From Solibacillus sp. FSL K6-1523 (GTDB lineage Bacteria; Bacillota; Bacilli; Bacillales_A; Planococcaceae), in assembly GCF_038005225.1 (NCBI RefSeq), contig NZ_JBBOSU010000001.1:3212001-3276000 (forward strand): 64,000 nucleotides of DNA, in the 5' to 3' direction. The notes under the pieces are model-generated. The model saw only the letters and a list, made by a program, of their open reading frames with translations. It made no database searches and had not been told where the DNA came from. Made by a program: the position numbers and the translations under genes. The stretch's first letter is position 1. The number at the start of each line of letters is the position of its first letter. This document shows positions 46,776-58,330 of this stretch, one piece after another.

Positions 46776-47485
46776 TATTTTTTAGGCTCCTCAAACTTAT
46801 AGCCTAACCCTCGAATTGTTTTAATATAAATCGGTTTTCGACTATTTTCTTCAATTTTATCTCGTAAGTGACTAATATGTACATCGACGATTCGAGTGTC
46901 CCCTGCGAAATCATAGTTCCAAACAGCACTTAGCAATTGATCGCGCGTTAATACTCGATTTTTATTTTCAAGTAAATACACTAAAAGCTCAAATTCCTTT
47001 GGCGTAAATTCCAAAGATTTTTCATCGATAAATGCCTCAAATCTTTCTGGATACACTTGTAATTTTCCATATGAGTAAACAACCTCACCTGGCTCAACCA
47101 CTTCTTCTACAATTGGAGTTGAAAAGCGTCGTAATACGGCCTTTACACGTGCAATGACTTCTCTTGGACTAAATGGCTTCGTCATGTAATCATCGGCCCC
47201 TAGTTCAAGCCCCAGCACTTTATCGAACTCATCATCCCTTGCCGTAAGCATGATGATTGGAATATTAATGCGCAACCTGCGAAGCTCTTTACAAACTTCT
47301 ACGCCATCTAATTTTGGTAACATTAAATCGAGCAGCATTAAATCTGGTGACTGCTCAACAGCAATATCTAACCCTGTTTGCCCATCATGTGCAAGCAGTA
47401 CTTCAAAGCCAGCTTGTTCTAAGTTATATTTTAATAACGTTGCAATCGGTAATTCATCTTCTACTACTAAAATTGTTTTTGTCAT
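46775..47485 (-). CDS. phoP: Response regulator PhoP
   Basis: This 236-residue OmpR-family regulator has a receiver domain (KTILVVEDELP at the start; phospho-acceptor Asp in DLMLLDLMLPKLDG; Lys in MTKPFSPREV) and a winged-helix DNA-binding domain (SAVWNYDFAGDTRIVDVHIS). It controls the phosphate-starvation response. The ATG at 47485 follows TTGGAGG; the open frame is 18 codons longer upstream. It is followed immediately by phoR and lies near mdh, as in B. subtilis. Confidence 0.93.
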   Translation of the reverse strand: MTKTILVVEDELPIATLLKYNLEQAGFEVLLAHDGQTGLDIAVEQSPDLMLLDLMLPKLDGVEVCKELRRLRINIPIIMLTARDDEFDKVLGLELGADDYMTKPFSPREVIARVKAVLRRFSTPIVEEVVEPGEVVYSYGKLQVYPERFEAFIDEKSLEFTPKEFELLVYLLENKNRVLTRDQLLSAVWNYDFAGDTRIVDVHISHLRDKIEENSRKPIYIKTIRGLGYKFEEPKK

Positions 47486-47538
47486 TTTGCTTCCTCCAAA
47501 ATCGATTTGAAACCCCCATCTCAAATCAATTACTTCCA

Positions 47539-47973
47539 TTAATATGGTGGTGAAACTTTTAAAATTCCCTCAACAATCGATTGTTTTTGTGCATTATATC
47601 CTTGCACGCTAATTTCAACCCTATTTTTCGCCTCATCAATTTGTTCCAATTGTAATGTGAATTCAATCGTTTCGTAATGATAGACAGGATGTGAATAGAT
47701 TAAATGTTGCTCTAAAATATTTGAACCCGGTCCTGGCATATGTTTAGAAATAGCAGAAGTAATAATACCATTTAGCATAATCGTTGGTACGATTGGTTTG
47801 CCAAACGGTGTGTCTACTGCATAATCATGCTGGATATATAATGGATTACTGTCATTTGTTAAACCTAGGTATAATAATAAATCCTTATCCTCTATCGTTT
47901 CTGTAATGTGTAACCGCTCACCAATTTCCAGTTCATCAATTTTCCTACCTACTTTTCCATTCGGTTTCAACAA
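47539..47973 (-). CDS. MaoC-like hotdog-fold dehydratase
   Basis: This 144-residue protein has a single hotdog domain with the hydratase-2 motif LGLTNDSNPLYIQHDYAVDT near residue 36, whose Asp is expected to be catalytic; the usual His position is taken by Tyr/Ile (PLYIQH), so activity on enoyl-CoA is likely but unproven. The start is TTG 47973, 10 bp after AAGGGG. It lies between mdh and phoP, with a 53-bp gap to phoP, and may be co-transcribed with phoPR. No partner gene shows its substrate. Confidence 0.72.
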   Translation of the reverse strand: MLKPNGKVGRKIDELEIGERLHITETIEDKDLLLYLGLTNDSNPLYIQHDYAVDTPFGKPIVPTIMLNGIITSAISKHMPGPGSNILEQHLIYSHPVYHYETIEFTLQLEQIDEAKNRVEISVQGYNAQKQSIVEGILKVSPPY

Positions 47974-48084
47974 ATATGCGCAACCCCTTCATCTTGAGAT
48001 TATCTTCATAGTATCAACTTTTTCAATAAAGTACAAATACAGGTGTAAGGAATTTTTAAAATTGTTTTATAATAGATATTCAAA

Positions 48085-48126
48085 ACAAAGACCCAAGCAA
48101 GATTATTCTTCCTGCTTGGGTTTTTC
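48085..48126. terminator. Terminator of mdh
   Basis: ACCCAAGCA pairs with TGCTTGGGT, with T-rich sequence on both sides, so it may act in both directions. Confidence 0.8.
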
Positions 48127-48131
48127 AAAGT

Positions 48132-49070
48132 TTAAATTAACGCATTCATGACTTCTTTAACCGCTTCGGCTGTGTGATCTAATGCTGCTTTTTCTTCTAC
48201 TGTAAGCTCTAATTCAAATATTCTTTCAATGCCATTTGCGCCTAATAATGTCGGGACACCTAAATAAATCCCTTCATAACCAAATTCGCCTTCTAAATAG
48301 GCAATTGACGGTAATACACGTTTTTGATCTTTCAGAATCGCTTCGGTCATTTCAACCATTGCAGCAGCAGGGGCATAATAAGCAGAACCATTTCCTAATA
48401 GATTTACGATTTCGCCACCACCACCACGCGTACGCTGAACAATTTCTTCTAAACGCTCCGCTGAAATGAGCGTTTCTAGTGGAATTCCACCTGCAAATGA
48501 ATAACGAGTAAGCGGAACCATCGTATCACCATGACCGCCCAATACAAAGCCTGTAATGTCCTTGACCGAAATATTAAGCTCTTCTGCAATGAAAGCTCGG
48601 AAACGCGCGGTATCTAACACACCTGATTGTCCAATAACACGATTTTTTGGGAATCCCGTTTCTTTGAACACTGTATAGGTCATCGCATCAACAGGATTTG
48701 TTAATACGATAATTGTTGCATTTGGAGAGTACTTTGCGATTTGCTTAGACACTGACTTCATCACACCTTGATTGATTTGTACTAAATCATCGCGACTCAT
48801 GCCTGGTTTACGCGCCACACCCGCAGTAATTAGAACAATGTCTGAATCTGCCGTATCTTCATAATTTGATGTCCCTTTTACATAAGAGTCAAAGCCTTGC
48901 ACAGGTGCAGCTTCCCACATATCAAGTGCCTTACCTTTAGTTGGATTTTCTACTTCTGGAATATCTACTAAAACAACATCACCTAGCTCTTTTTGTGCTA
49001 CTAAAAACGCAGCAGTCGCCCCAGTGAAGCCACCGCCAATTACAGAGATTTTTTTACGATTCAATGACAT
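48132..49070 (-). CDS. mdh: Malate dehydrogenase
   Basis: This 312-residue LDH-like malate dehydrogenase oxidises malate to oxaloacetate with NAD. The Rossmann loop [10 protein letters not shown] is at the N-terminus with Asp in VLVDIPE binding NAD ribose; [13 protein letters not shown] carries the substrate-binding arginines and [10 protein letters not shown] the catalytic His. The ATG at 49070 follows GAGGAG. It is the third gene of citZ-icd-mdh, but a terminator and repeat copy D separate it from icd. Confidence 0.96.
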   Translation of the reverse strand: MSLNRKKISVIGGGFTGATAAFLVAQKELGDVVLVDIPEVENPTKGKALDMWEAAPVQGFDSYVKGTSNYEDTADSDIVLITAGVARKPGMSRDDLVQINQGVMKSVSKQIAKYSPNATIIVLTNPVDAMTYTVFKETGFPKNRVIGQSGVLDTARFRAFIAEELNISVKDITGFVLGGHGDTMVPLTRYSFAGGIPLETLISAERLEEIVQRTRGGGGEIVNLLGNGSAYYAPAAAMVEMTEAILKDQKRVLPSIAYLEGEFGYEGIYLGVPTLLGANGIERIFELELTVEEKAALDHTAEAVKEVMNALI

Positions 49071-49112
49071 GTCCAATCCACTCCTCTTCATTTGTTTTAC
49101 GATTGTTCGTAT

Positions 49113-49258
49113 ATCAATTACACCTTGGCTAACTTTAGTCCAGATTTTTTCGAGGGCCCACAGGACGTGGGTCAGTCAGACGTTGTCACACGATGTGACG
49201 TCTTTAGGCTGACTTCCCTCCCCTAAAAAATCTGTGACATCCGCCGGGGGATTAACTT
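49113..49258 (-). repeat. Dispersed palindromic repeat, copy D
   Basis: Copy D shows ATCAATTACACCTTGGC, TAGTCCAGATTTTTTCGAG, then a compound hairpin (CCCACAGGACGTGGG; GTCAGTC / GGCTGAC enclosing GTCACA-CGA-TGTGAC), then AAAAAATCTGTGACATCCGC and CGGGGGATTAACTT. It lies in the icd-mdh intergenic region, downstream of the icd terminator and 43 bp upstream of the mdh start. Confidence 0.85.
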
Positions 49259-49288
49259 AAATAACAAATAAATGCGTTTCTATCGAAC

Positions 49289-49321
49289 AAAAAGGGAGAA
49301 ACTTAAAAGTCTCTCCCTTTT
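49289..49321 (-). terminator. Terminator of icd
   Basis: AAAGGGAGA pairs with TCTCCCTTT around about 12 nt, followed on the minus strand by TTTTTG. It lies 60 bp after the icd stop. Confidence 0.85.
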
Positions 49322-49382
49322 CTAATTACACTATTAATAATTTGTGCACTATTTCACATGAATAGGCAAAGTCGTTTACAAA

Positions 49383-50645
49383 TTATAGGTTTTTAATTAA
49401 TTCGCTAGCAAACTCTGAACATTTTACTTCAGTAGCGCCATCCATTAAGCGTGCAAAGTCATAAGTTACAACTTTAGAAGAGATTGTTTTCTCAACTGAG
49501 TTTGTAACTAAGTCTGCAGCTTCTTGCCATCCTAAGTGCTCAAGCATTAATACGCCTGAAAGTAATACTGAAGATGGGTTAACTTTGTCTTGACCAGCAT
49601 ATTTTGGAGCTGTACCGTGAGTAGCTTCAAAGATCGCGTGACCAGTTACGTAGTTAATGTTAGCACCTGGAGCGATACCGATACCACCAACTTGAGCAGC
49701 TAATGCGTCTGAGATGTAGTCACCGTTTAAGTTCATAGTAGCTACTACGTCGAACTCATTTGGACGAGTTAAGATTTGTTGTAAGAAGATATCAGCAATT
49801 GAATCTTTAACTAAGATTTTACCAGCAGCTAGTGCAGCATCTTGTGCAGCGTTTGCAGCAGCTTCACCTTGTTCAGCTTTAATTGCATCGTATTGGTTCC
49901 AAGTGAAAGTTTGATCAGCAAATTCAGTTTCTGCTAATTCATAACCCCATTTTTTGAATCCACCCTCTGTGTACTTCATGATGTTACCTTTGTGTACTAA
50001 AGTAACTGTTGGTTCGTTGTGCTTGATTGCATACTCGATTGCAGCACGCACTAAACGGTGAGTACCTTCTTGAGATACTGGTTTAATACCGATACCTGAA
50101 GTTTCTGGGAAACGGATGTTTTTTGTACCGAATTCTGTTTGTAAGAAGTCGATGATTTTTTTAGCTTGGTCTGAACCAGCTTCAAACTCGATACCAGCAT
50201 AGATATCTTCTGTGTTTTCACGGAAAATAACCATGTTTACATCTTCAGGACGTTTAACTGGTGAAGGAACACCGTCAAAGTGACGTACTGGACGTAAGCA
50301 AACATAAAGGTCAAGTTGTTGACGTAATGCTACGTTTAGGGAACGAATACCGCCACCGATTGGAGTTGTTAAAGGACCTTTAATTGCGATTAAATATTCA
50401 TTGATTTTGTCTAAAGTTTCTTGTGGTAACCATTCACCAGTTTTGTTAAATGCTTTTTCACCAGCTAAAACTTCTAACCATTCGATTTTCTTTTCATTGT
50501 TGTAAGCTTTTGCTACAGCCGCGTCGATTACGCGAGAAGCTGCTGCCCAAATATCTGGACCGATACCGTCACCCTCGATGAAAGGGATCACTGGATTGTT
50601 TGGAACGATTAAATTACCGTTATCTACTACTATTTTGTTAGTCAT
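49383..50645 (-). CDS. icd: Isocitrate dehydrogenase, NADP-dependent
   Basis: This 420-residue TCA-cycle enzyme converts isocitrate to 2-oxoglutarate. [12 protein letters not shown], the substrate loop [20 protein letters not shown] (the Ser being the phosphorylation/substrate site of the family), [13 protein letters not shown] and the NADP region [19 protein letters not shown] are seen. CTAGGAGG-like ribosome site precedes the ATG. It lies 77 bp downstream of citZ in the conserved citZ-icd-mdh cluster. Confidence 0.97.
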   Translation of the reverse strand: MTNKIVVDNGNLIVPNNPVIPFIEGDGIGPDIWAAASRVIDAAVAKAYNNEKKIEWLEVLAGEKAFNKTGEWLPQETLDKINEYLIAIKGPLTTPIGGGIRSLNVALRQQLDLYVCLRPVRHFDGVPSPVKRPEDVNMVIFRENTEDIYAGIEFEAGSDQAKKIIDFLQTEFGTKNIRFPETSGIGIKPVSQEGTHRLVRAAIEYAIKHNEPTVTLVHKGNIMKYTEGGFKKWGYELAETEFADQTFTWNQYDAIKAEQGEAAANAAQDAALAAGKILVKDSIADIFLQQILTRPNEFDVVATMNLNGDYISDALAAQVGGIGIAPGANINYVTGHAIFEATHGTAPKYAGQDKVNPSSVLLSGVLMLEHLGWQEAADLVTNSVEKTISSKVVTYDFARLMDGATEVKCSEFASELIKNL

Positions 50646-50722
50646 TGAAAATTGCCTCCTAATAATCGTAAATCTAGGACCGGCATCCGCACAGTCCTAA
50701 ACATGTTATCATACTTTTCTGA

Positions 50723-51838
50723 TTAACGCTCGTTAATTGGAATGTATTTTTGCATACCTGGTCCAACATACTCTGCACGTGGACGGATTAAACGGTTGTT
50801 TGCATATTGCTCAAGGATATGTGCTACCCAACCTGAAGTACGAGATACTGCGAAGATTGGTGTAAATAAGTCATGCTCGATACCTAAAGAGTCATATACT
50901 GATGCTGAGAAGAAATCTACGTTAGCTGGTAATTTCTTTTGTTCTACGATCATGTCATGAATTTTAACAGACATATCATATAATTCTGGTTTACCAGTTA
51001 ATTTAGTTAGTTTCTCAGACATAATGCGTAGGTGTGGCGCACGTGGGTCGCCTTTGCGGTATACGCGGTGACCGAAGCCCATGATTTTTTCTTTGTTATC
51101 CAATTTGTTTTGAACCCAAGATTCAACTTTATCAATTGAACCGATTTCAGTTAACATTTTCATAACTTGTTCATTTGCACCACCGTGTAATGGGCCTTTT
51201 AATGCGCCGATTGCAGCTGTTACACCAGAATATACATCTGATAATGTTGCTACACATACACGAGCTGTAAATGTAGAAGCATTTAATTCGTGGTCAGCAT
51301 GTAATACTAACGCTTTGTCGAATGCTTCAATTGCGATTGCTTCTGGCTCTTCACCAGATAGCATATATAAGAAGTTTGCTGCATAGCCTAATTCCGGCTT
51401 CGGAGCAATTGGCTCTTTACCTTGACGAACGCGAGCAAAAGTTGTTACTACTGTAGCAATTTTCGCTTGTAAACGAATTGCTTTACGGTAGTTAGCTTCT
51501 GTTTCCATTACGTCTGCTTCCTCATCAAATGCACCTAACATTGATACTGCTGTACGTAATGCAGCCATTGGATGTACTGTATTGATTGGCATAGATTTGA
51601 ATAAGTCTGTAATTGCCGCCGGGATAGACATGTTCTCAGCAAGTTGTTGTTTTAATTCAGCTAGCTCGTCCGCTTTTGGTAAACGAGTGTGCCATAATAA
51701 GTAAATAATTTCTTCAAACGTTGCATTGTTAGTAAGATCGTCAATGTTATAACCTACATAAGTAAGTGTATCATCGATGATAGAACTAATCTTAGATTCC
51801 GCTGCAACGATACCTTCTAAACCTTTAGTTGCTGACAT
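50723..51838 (-). CDS. citZ: Citrate synthase
   Basis: This 371-residue enzyme condenses oxaloacetate with acetyl-CoA. Catalytic residues lie in LHADHELNASTF (near residue 180), GFGHRVYRKGDPRAP (near 258, substrate His) and the late Asp in NVDFFSASVYDSLG. It is of the short type found in Gram-positive bacteria. GAAGGAGCG precedes the ATG. First gene of citZ-icd-mdh; two cre-like sequences upstream suggest carbon catabolite control. Confidence 0.97.
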   Translation of the reverse strand: MSATKGLEGIVAAESKISSIIDDTLTYVGYNIDDLTNNATFEEIIYLLWHTRLPKADELAELKQQLAENMSIPAAITDLFKSMPINTVHPMAALRTAVSMLGAFDEEADVMETEANYRKAIRLQAKIATVVTTFARVRQGKEPIAPKPELGYAANFLYMLSGEEPEAIAIEAFDKALVLHADHELNASTFTARVCVATLSDVYSGVTAAIGALKGPLHGGANEQVMKMLTEIGSIDKVESWVQNKLDNKEKIMGFGHRVYRKGDPRAPHLRIMSEKLTKLTGKPELYDMSVKIHDMIVEQKKLPANVDFFSASVYDSLGIEHDLFTPIFAVSRTSGWVAHILEQYANNRLIRPRAEYVGPGMQKYIPINER

Positions 51839-51871
51839 AAAAAAATCGCTCCTTCACATGATAAATTAGTT

Positions 51872-51888
51872 TTGTAAGTGCTTTCTTA
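51872..51888. promoter_or_regulatory. cre-like sequence upstream of citZ, proximal
   Basis: TTGTAAGTGCTTTCTTA fits the CcpA-site consensus with two mismatches, 34 bp upstream of the citZ start. CcpA control of citZ is known in B. subtilis; binding here is inferred. Confidence 0.4.
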
Positions 51889-51933
51889 AAAATATAAAAG
51901 TACACTCATTTTTGTTCTGCTCAATGAACCTAT

Positions 51934-51950
51934 AAGTAAATCGCTTACAT
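51934..51950. promoter_or_regulatory. cre-like sequence upstream of citZ, distal
   Basis: On the minus strand ATGTAAGCGATTTACTT matches the cre core (TGTAAGCG) with two mismatches in the right half. An adjacent ATAATTCATTAT (51949-51960) is a further dyad. Confidence 0.45.
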
Positions 51951-52094
51951 AATTCATTATAATCAATTTTGACGGCTTTGTGAATGTATTCCCATTATTT
52001 TAGTAAAAAAAAGAAAATCTAATCGATTTAACGCTCTAAAGAGAATTTCGAGTTTCTAACGAGATATATCCGGCATAAAATAGGAGTGGATTAA

Positions 52095-53063
52095 TTGAAA
52101 GAAATGTATAATTTTAGCGGACTTTTGAATCGGACCTGGAAATATGTCGTCCTATTGCTCTATATTTCCTTACTTTTTTTCACCTTTCCAATCGTAATAG
52201 GTATTTTCGCCGCGTACATCATCTATCCAGTCATCGCTTTTTTAAAAGGGCGATTAAAGATTCCCTTTTTCATTGCGGTCATTTTTGTTACGCTACTTTT
52301 CCTTGCATTTATAGCAACGTTATTGTTTTTATTTCTACAAAGTACACTTCAATTACTCCCTACAATACAAAACGCACTTCAGACCTTTTCAAGTCATTAT
52401 ATTACACATCCCTTACTGCCCTTTTTCCTTGAGAAAGTTTCTACACTTTTGAATGATGCTATGTTATTTTTTATTAGTTTTATAAAAGGTTTACTCAATT
52501 CTATTTTCGAGTTATTTATTTTCTTTATCGTTTTCTACTTTTCTATTTTTGAGAGCAAAAAAAATAGACTTTGGTTTTTCACTTACACACCAAAATCTTT
52601 TCGAAAAGAATGGTCCCATTACTTCTCGAAATCAATGGAACTCATTAGCTATTTTATTTTTGTCGAGCTCCAACTATTTACACTGACTTTTATTTTACTT
52701 TGTACAGGCTTTTATTTTTTACAATTTGATGCGCCTGTAAGCAAAGCTTTTTTAATTGCATTAGCGGATGCGCTTCCTTTTTTAGGAATCGGGATCTTTT
52801 TACTTCCACTCGCAGCCTATTATTTTTTTGTAAACAAGCTAACATTAGCGATAGCGCTCATCTTACTTTATGTATTCGTCCAAATAACAAGGCAACTAGC
52901 TGAATCAAAATTATGGTCACATACGCTACATTTACGCATGGTCCATACTTTTTTAATCAGTGCTGCCTCGATTTTACTATTCGGATTTTACGGTATCCTC
53001 TTAAGCCCGATTTTATTAATGCTTGCGGTAAAAGTGAAACAAAGTGCTATTTTTGCAAAATAA
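52095..53063 (+). CDS. ytvI: AI-2E family transporter-like membrane protein (YtvI-like)
   Basis: This 322-residue protein has about eight hydrophobic segments and the AI-2E/PerM pattern: YIIYPVIAFLKGR near residue 41, ALADALPFLGIGIFLLPLAAY near 228 and GFYGILLSPILL near 298. Family members are transporters or permeases of unknown or varied substrates (some are sodium/proton antiporters); the role is not assigned. The start is TTG 52095, 7 bp after AGGAGTGG; ATG 52104 is an alternative. The last 17 bp overlap the end of convergent fxsA. Confidence 0.8.
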   Translation: MKEMYNFSGLLNRTWKYVVLLLYISLLFFTFPIVIGIFAAYIIYPVIAFLKGRLKIPFFIAVIFVTLLFLAFIATLLFLFLQSTLQLLPTIQNALQTFSSHYITHPLLPFFLEKVSTLLNDAMLFFISFIKGLLNSIFELFIFFIVFYFSIFESKKNRLWFFTYTPKSFRKEWSHYFSKSMELISYFIFVELQLFTLTFILLCTGFYFLQFDAPVSKAFLIALADALPFLGIGIFLLPLAAYYFFVNKLTLAIALILLYVFVQITRQLAESKLWSHTLHLRMVHTFLISAASILLFGFYGILLSPILLMLAVKVKQSAIFAK

Positions 53064-53436
53064 CGACTTGTCCATGCTTCATCTTTTTGCGTAACCACAA
53101 GAAAATAAGCGGCTTAAATAAACTTCTTGTAATGCCTAATACAAATAATAGTCCAATAATATCTGTTAAAAAGCCTGGTAAAGCTAATAAAATTCCTCCG
53201 ATAAAAATCATAAACGTTTCAATCATTGGTACACCAGGAGGCTGACCTTGTGCAACACTGTTTTGAATTGCTTGGAAAGATTTTGTACCGCGCTTTTTGG
53301 CAATTAACACGCCCACAACGGATGTCACGATAATTAATAATAATGTATATAAAACGCCGATTGCTTTACCAACAATGATAAACGTCGCAATTTCAGCAAA
53401 TACTAAAACAAATAGTCCTACTAATAATTTTTTCAT
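53047..53436 (-). CDS. fxsA: FxsA family membrane protein
   Basis: This 129-residue protein has membrane helices at about 4-24, 28-46 and 72-100 and the FxsA pattern: LFAEIATFIIVGKAIGVLYT then GGILLALPGFLTDIIGLLFV. FxsA overproduction lets E. coli exclude phage T7 F-plasmid killing; the cellular role in Bacillus is unknown. AGGAGGAAT precedes the ATG. Its C-terminus overlaps the ytvI-like gene on the opposite strand by 17 bp. Confidence 0.88.
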   Translation of the reverse strand: MKKLLVGLFVLVFAEIATFIIVGKAIGVLYTLLLIIVTSVVGVLIAKKRGTKSFQAIQNSVAQGQPPGVPMIETFMIFIGGILLALPGFLTDIIGLLFVLGITRSLFKPLIFLWLRKKMKHGQVVILQK

Positions 53437-53504
53437 GCATATTCCTCCTATTGTTACTTAACTTATATACGTTTTCTCGGCAAAAAAGTTTCAAGTTATC
53501 ACAA

Positions 53505-53549
53505 CAAAAAAACATCATTTAGATAAAATAATCTAATGATGTTTTTTTG
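53505..53549. terminator. Terminator of pyk
   Basis: AAAAAAACATCATT pairs with AATGATGTTTTTTT, extended by AGAT/ATCT. T runs on both strands. Confidence 0.9.
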
Positions 53550-53566
53550 TTTATAAATTTATTTTA

Positions 53567-55327
53567 TTATAATACGCTTGCATGACCTTTATAGATGACA
53601 CCTGTTTCGGCATCCATTGTAATCTCTTGACCATGACGGATTAATGTTGTTGCTTCTTTTACACCAACAATTACTGGGATTCCTAAGCTCAGGCCGACTA
53701 CTGCTGCATGGCTCGTTAACCCACCTGCTTCTGTAATAATTCCTACACAGTTTTCGATGGCAGGCATCATTTCACGGTCCGAACCAACCGTTACGATAAT
53801 AACACCCTCTGTATCGTACGCTAATGCTTCTCCTGCATTTTTCGCTACAACTGCTTTTGCGACAACGGATGCTTTACCAATTCCTTGCCCGCGCGCTAAT
53901 AAGTCCCCGATTACGTGAACTTTCATTAAGTTTGTTGTACCTGCTTCACCAACTGGTACGCCTGCTGTAATAACTACAACATCACCATGATTGACAAACT
54001 CATGCTTTAACGCTTCGTCAACAGATAGCTCTAAAATTTCATCCGTTGTTGATACGCGAGAAGTAACGATTGGTTTAACGCCCCAAACTAATGTTAATTT
54101 TTGAGCAGTTGTTGGCTGACTTGTAACGGCAATAACTGAAACCCCTGGGCGATATTTGGCAATCATGCGTGCCGTATTTCCGCTTTCAGTTGGCGCTAAT
54201 ACTGCTTTTACACCTAGGTTAATTGAAGTGAAAGCTACCGCCTGAGAAATGGCTTCTGTCATATTTGCTTGTCTTTCACGGCTACGTTGTGAAACGATTG
54301 CGCGGTAATCTAAAGAGTCTTCCGTGCGTTCTGCAATTTTATTCATCGTTGCTACTGATTCCACTGGGTATAATCCAGCTGCCGTCTCACCTGAAAGCAT
54401 GATCGCATCTGTACCATCGATAATTGCATTGGCCACGTCTGAAGCTTCTGCGCGTGTTGGACGTGGGAAACGTTGCATAGAATCTAACATTTGTGTTGCT
54501 GTAATAACAGGTTTCCCTACTTGATTACATTTTTTGATTAGGTTTTTTTGTACTAACGGTACTTCCTCAGCAGGAATTTCTACACCTAAATCCCCACGCG
54601 CAACCATTAAGCCATCTGAAACTTCGATAATTGCGTCAATATTATCAACGCCTTCTTGGTTTTCGATTTTAGGAATAATTTGAATATGGCTTCCTTCATT
54701 TTGTTCCAACAATTCACGGATTTCTAAAACATCCTTAGCTGTTCGAACGAATGATGCTGCAATAAAGTCTACACCTTGCTCAATACCAAATAAAATGTCT
54801 GATGCATCTTTGTCAGTAATTCCCGGTAATTTCACTGAAACACCTGGTACATTTACACCTTTTTTATTTTTTAAAACGCCCGCATTTTCTACAATTGTAT
54901 GGATTCGACCTTGTTCTGTATCCTTTGCTAAAACACGTAGTTCGATTAAGCCGTCATCTAATAAAATTCGGTCATTTTGCTCTACATCTTCAATAAGACG
55001 ATCATAAGTTACAGAAAAACAAGATTCATTTCCGATTACTTCAGTCATTGAAATATCAATTACTTGTCCCGATACTAAATGAACCTCGTCATTTTCCATC
55101 GTATGCGTACGAATTTCTGGTCCTTTCGTATCTAATAAAATTCCGACAGGCTTCTTCATACGCTCCGACGCATCGCGAATCGCCGCAATTCGAACAGCAT
55201 GGTCTTCATGACCCCCGTGTGAAAAATTTAATCGCGCAACATTCATACCTGCTGTAATTAATTTTTCTAACATTTCTGGTGATTCACTTGCTGGTCCAAT
55301 CGTACATACAATTTTAGTTTTTCTCAT
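53567..55327 (-). CDS. pyk: Pyruvate kinase with extra C-terminal domain
   Basis: This 586-residue glycolytic enzyme makes pyruvate and ATP from phosphoenolpyruvate. [27 protein letters not shown], the signature [19 protein letters not shown] and [20 protein letters not shown] are seen. Residues about 480-586 form the PEP-utilising phosphohistidine-like domain ([20 protein letters not shown]) found in Bacillus-type enzymes. It lies 43 bp downstream of pfkA; the pair is co-transcribed in B. subtilis. Confidence 0.97.
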   Translation of the reverse strand: MRKTKIVCTIGPASESPEMLEKLITAGMNVARLNFSHGGHEDHAVRIAAIRDASERMKKPVGILLDTKGPEIRTHTMENDEVHLVSGQVIDISMTEVIGNESCFSVTYDRLIEDVEQNDRILLDDGLIELRVLAKDTEQGRIHTIVENAGVLKNKKGVNVPGVSVKLPGITDKDASDILFGIEQGVDFIAASFVRTAKDVLEIRELLEQNEGSHIQIIPKIENQEGVDNIDAIIEVSDGLMVARGDLGVEIPAEEVPLVQKNLIKKCNQVGKPVITATQMLDSMQRFPRPTRAEASDVANAIIDGTDAIMLSGETAAGLYPVESVATMNKIAERTEDSLDYRAIVSQRSRERQANMTEAISQAVAFTSINLGVKAVLAPTESGNTARMIAKYRPGVSVIAVTSQPTTAQKLTLVWGVKPIVTSRVSTTDEILELSVDEALKHEFVNHGDVVVITAGVPVGEAGTTNLMKVHVIGDLLARGQGIGKASVVAKAVVAKNAGEALAYDTEGVIIVTVGSDREMMPAIENCVGIITEAGGLTSHAAVVGLSLGIPVIVGVKEATTLIRHGQEITMDAETGVIYKGHASVL

Positions 55328-55350
55328 CCTATGTCATCTCCGTTTGTGTA

Positions 55351-56387
<1,037 letters not shown>

Positions 56388-56419
56388 CTATTCTGAGGAA
56401 CAATTATTAAAAGCTTTAC

Positions 56420-56456
56420 AAAAAAATCAATTACACGAACGTGTAATTGATTTTTC
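56420..56456. terminator. Terminator between accA and pfkA
   Basis: AAAAATCAATTACACG pairs perfectly with CGTGTAATTGATTTTT around 2 nt, with A/T runs on both sides. Its ATCAATTAC arm resembles the left end of the dispersed repeat. Confidence 0.85.
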
Positions 56457-56478
56457 ATAAGAATTGCTACTCCATCAT

Positions 56479-57432
56479 CTATTCGGTATACTGTCCAATA
56501 TTTTTATATTTAACATAACGTTCTTCAATTAATTGCTCTACGGATAGTTGATTTAAATGAGCTAACGTGTCTTCGATGCATTCCTTCATCGCGCTTGCTT
56601 GTTGATCAATATTTTTATGTGCGCCTCCTGCAACTTCAGGGATGATGCCATCGATTACACCCAATCGTTTTAAATCAGGAGCAGTAACTTTCATTGCTTC
56701 CGCAGCTTGTTTTGCATAGCTTGCATCTTTCCATAAAATCGATGCCGCTCCTTCAGGTGAAATGACTGAATACGTTGAATTTTCAAGCATAAAAATTTTA
56801 TTTGCTACCCCAAGTGCTAATGCGCCGCCACTTCCACCTTCACCAATGACAATACTAATAATCGGTACTTTAAAGCCTGCCATTTCAAATAAATTACGCG
56901 CAATCGCTTCACTTTGACCACGCTCTTCTGCAGCTTTTCCTGGGTAAGCGCCTTTCGTATCGATAAAGCAAATAATTGGGCGCTTAAACTTTTCAGCTTG
57001 CTGCATTAATCGTAGTGCTTTTCGATACCCTTCAGGATGGGGCATGCCGAAATTACGACGAATATTTTCCTTCGTTGTTTTTCCTCGCTGATGTCCAATA
57101 ATCGTAATCGGTTGTCCATTAAATGACGCGATTCCACCAACAATTGCCTCGTCATCCTTAAAACTACGATCGCCATGTAATTCAATAAAATCCTCAAAAA
57201 TTCGTTCAATATAATCAAGCGTTGTTGGTCGCTGCGGATGACGAGCGACTTGAACGCGATTCCATGGTTCCATATTGGCATACAGACTTTGCTCTAATTG
57301 TGACAAGCGCGTTTCTAGCTTTTCAATCTCACCGCTCATGTCGACATCTGCTTCTACTGCGATGGTCTTTAACTCATCAATTTTTTCACGTAGCTTTACA
57401 ACGGGTTCTTCAAACGCCATTAATTTAGACAT
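56479..57432 (-). CDS. accA: Acetyl-CoA carboxylase carboxyltransferase subunit alpha
   Basis: This 317-residue subunit with AccD transfers CO2 from carboxybiotin to acetyl-CoA, giving malonyl-CoA for fatty acid synthesis. [54 protein letters not shown] and [16 protein letters not shown] are diagnostic. The ATG at 57432 follows AAGGAGG and overlaps the last 8 bp of accD, so the two are translationally coupled. Confidence 0.97.
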   Translation of the reverse strand: MSKLMAFEEPVVKLREKIDELKTIAVEADVDMSGEIEKLETRLSQLEQSLYANMEPWNRVQVARHPQRPTTLDYIERIFEDFIELHGDRSFKDDEAIVGGIASFNGQPITIIGHQRGKTTKENIRRNFGMPHPEGYRKALRLMQQAEKFKRPIICFIDTKGAYPGKAAEERGQSEAIARNLFEMAGFKVPIISIVIGEGGSGGALALGVANKIFMLENSTYSVISPEGAASILWKDASYAKQAAEAMKVTAPDLKRLGVIDGIIPEVAGGAHKNIDQQASAMKECIEDTLAHLNQLSVEQLIEERYVKYKNIGQYTE

Positions 57433-58297
57433 GAGACACGCCTCCTTGTACATGTAATTTCACAATCGTTGCAATTTTATCACGCATATCTAAACGGCTA
57501 ATAATAGCATCTAATTGGCCATGGTCGAGTAAAAACTCCGCCGTTTGGAAATCTTCTGGTAACTTCTCACGTACAGTTTGCTCAATTACACGTCTTCCCG
57601 CAAAGCCAATTAAACTTTGTGGTTCCGCAATATTTAAATCCCCAATCGACGCAAAACTAGCAGATACACCACCCGTCGTTGGATGTGTCATAATCGAAAT
57701 ATATAATAACCCCTCTTCACTATGGCGTTTCAATGCAACACTTGTTTTAGCCATTTGCATTAATGACAGTACGCCTTCTTGCATTCGCGCACCACCGCTC
57801 GCCGTAAAAATAATGAAAGGAATACGTAATTCTGTCGCTTTTTCAACCGCTCGCGTTATTTTTTCGCCAACAACCGAACCCATTGAGCCCATACGGAAAT
57901 GAGAGTCCATCACAGCGATAGCAACCGGATTTCCCTTTAATGTGCCTACCCCTGTTAAAACTGCTTCATTTAACCCTGTTTTTGCCATATCAGCGTTTAC
58001 TTTCTCAACATAGGCTGGGAAATTTAACGGATTGGTTGTTTGTAAATGGTCATCCATTGAAGTAAAAGAATCTTTATCTAAAAAGCAGTTAATTCGTTCG
58101 TGCGCTGTCATATTAAAGTGATGTGTACATTTCGGACATACCTTAATATTCTTTTCAATTTCCTTTGTTACATGAATCGTTTTACACTTCGGACATTTTG
58201 TTACGATACCTTCTGGAAAGTGCTTCTCGTCCGATTTTTTAATTAAACTTGCTGCATTCTTCTTACGGTTAATCGAAAATAAATCACGAATTGCCAT
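57425..58297 (-). CDS. accD: Acetyl-CoA carboxylase carboxyltransferase subunit beta
   Basis: This 290-residue subunit has the N-terminal zinc ribbon (CPKCKTIHV ... CPKCTHHF, residues 35-60) and the crotonase-like core with [26 protein letters not shown] and [17 protein letters not shown]. It partners AccA. The gene overlaps accA by 8 bp and lies 33 bp after a GntR/FadR-type regulator gene. Confidence 0.97.
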   Translation of the reverse strand: MAIRDLFSINRKKNAASLIKKSDEKHFPEGIVTKCPKCKTIHVTKEIEKNIKVCPKCTHHFNMTAHERINCFLDKDSFTSMDDHLQTTNPLNFPAYVEKVNADMAKTGLNEAVLTGVGTLKGNPVAIAVMDSHFRMGSMGSVVGEKITRAVEKATELRIPFIIFTASGGARMQEGVLSLMQMAKTSVALKRHSEEGLLYISIMTHPTTGGVSASFASIGDLNIAEPQSLIGFAGRRVIEQTVREKLPEDFQTAEFLLDHGQLDAIISRLDMRDKIATIVKLHVQGGVSHV

Positions 58298-58330
58298 GAG
58301 AATCCCCCTTTGTTATCACTGCTAATATTA

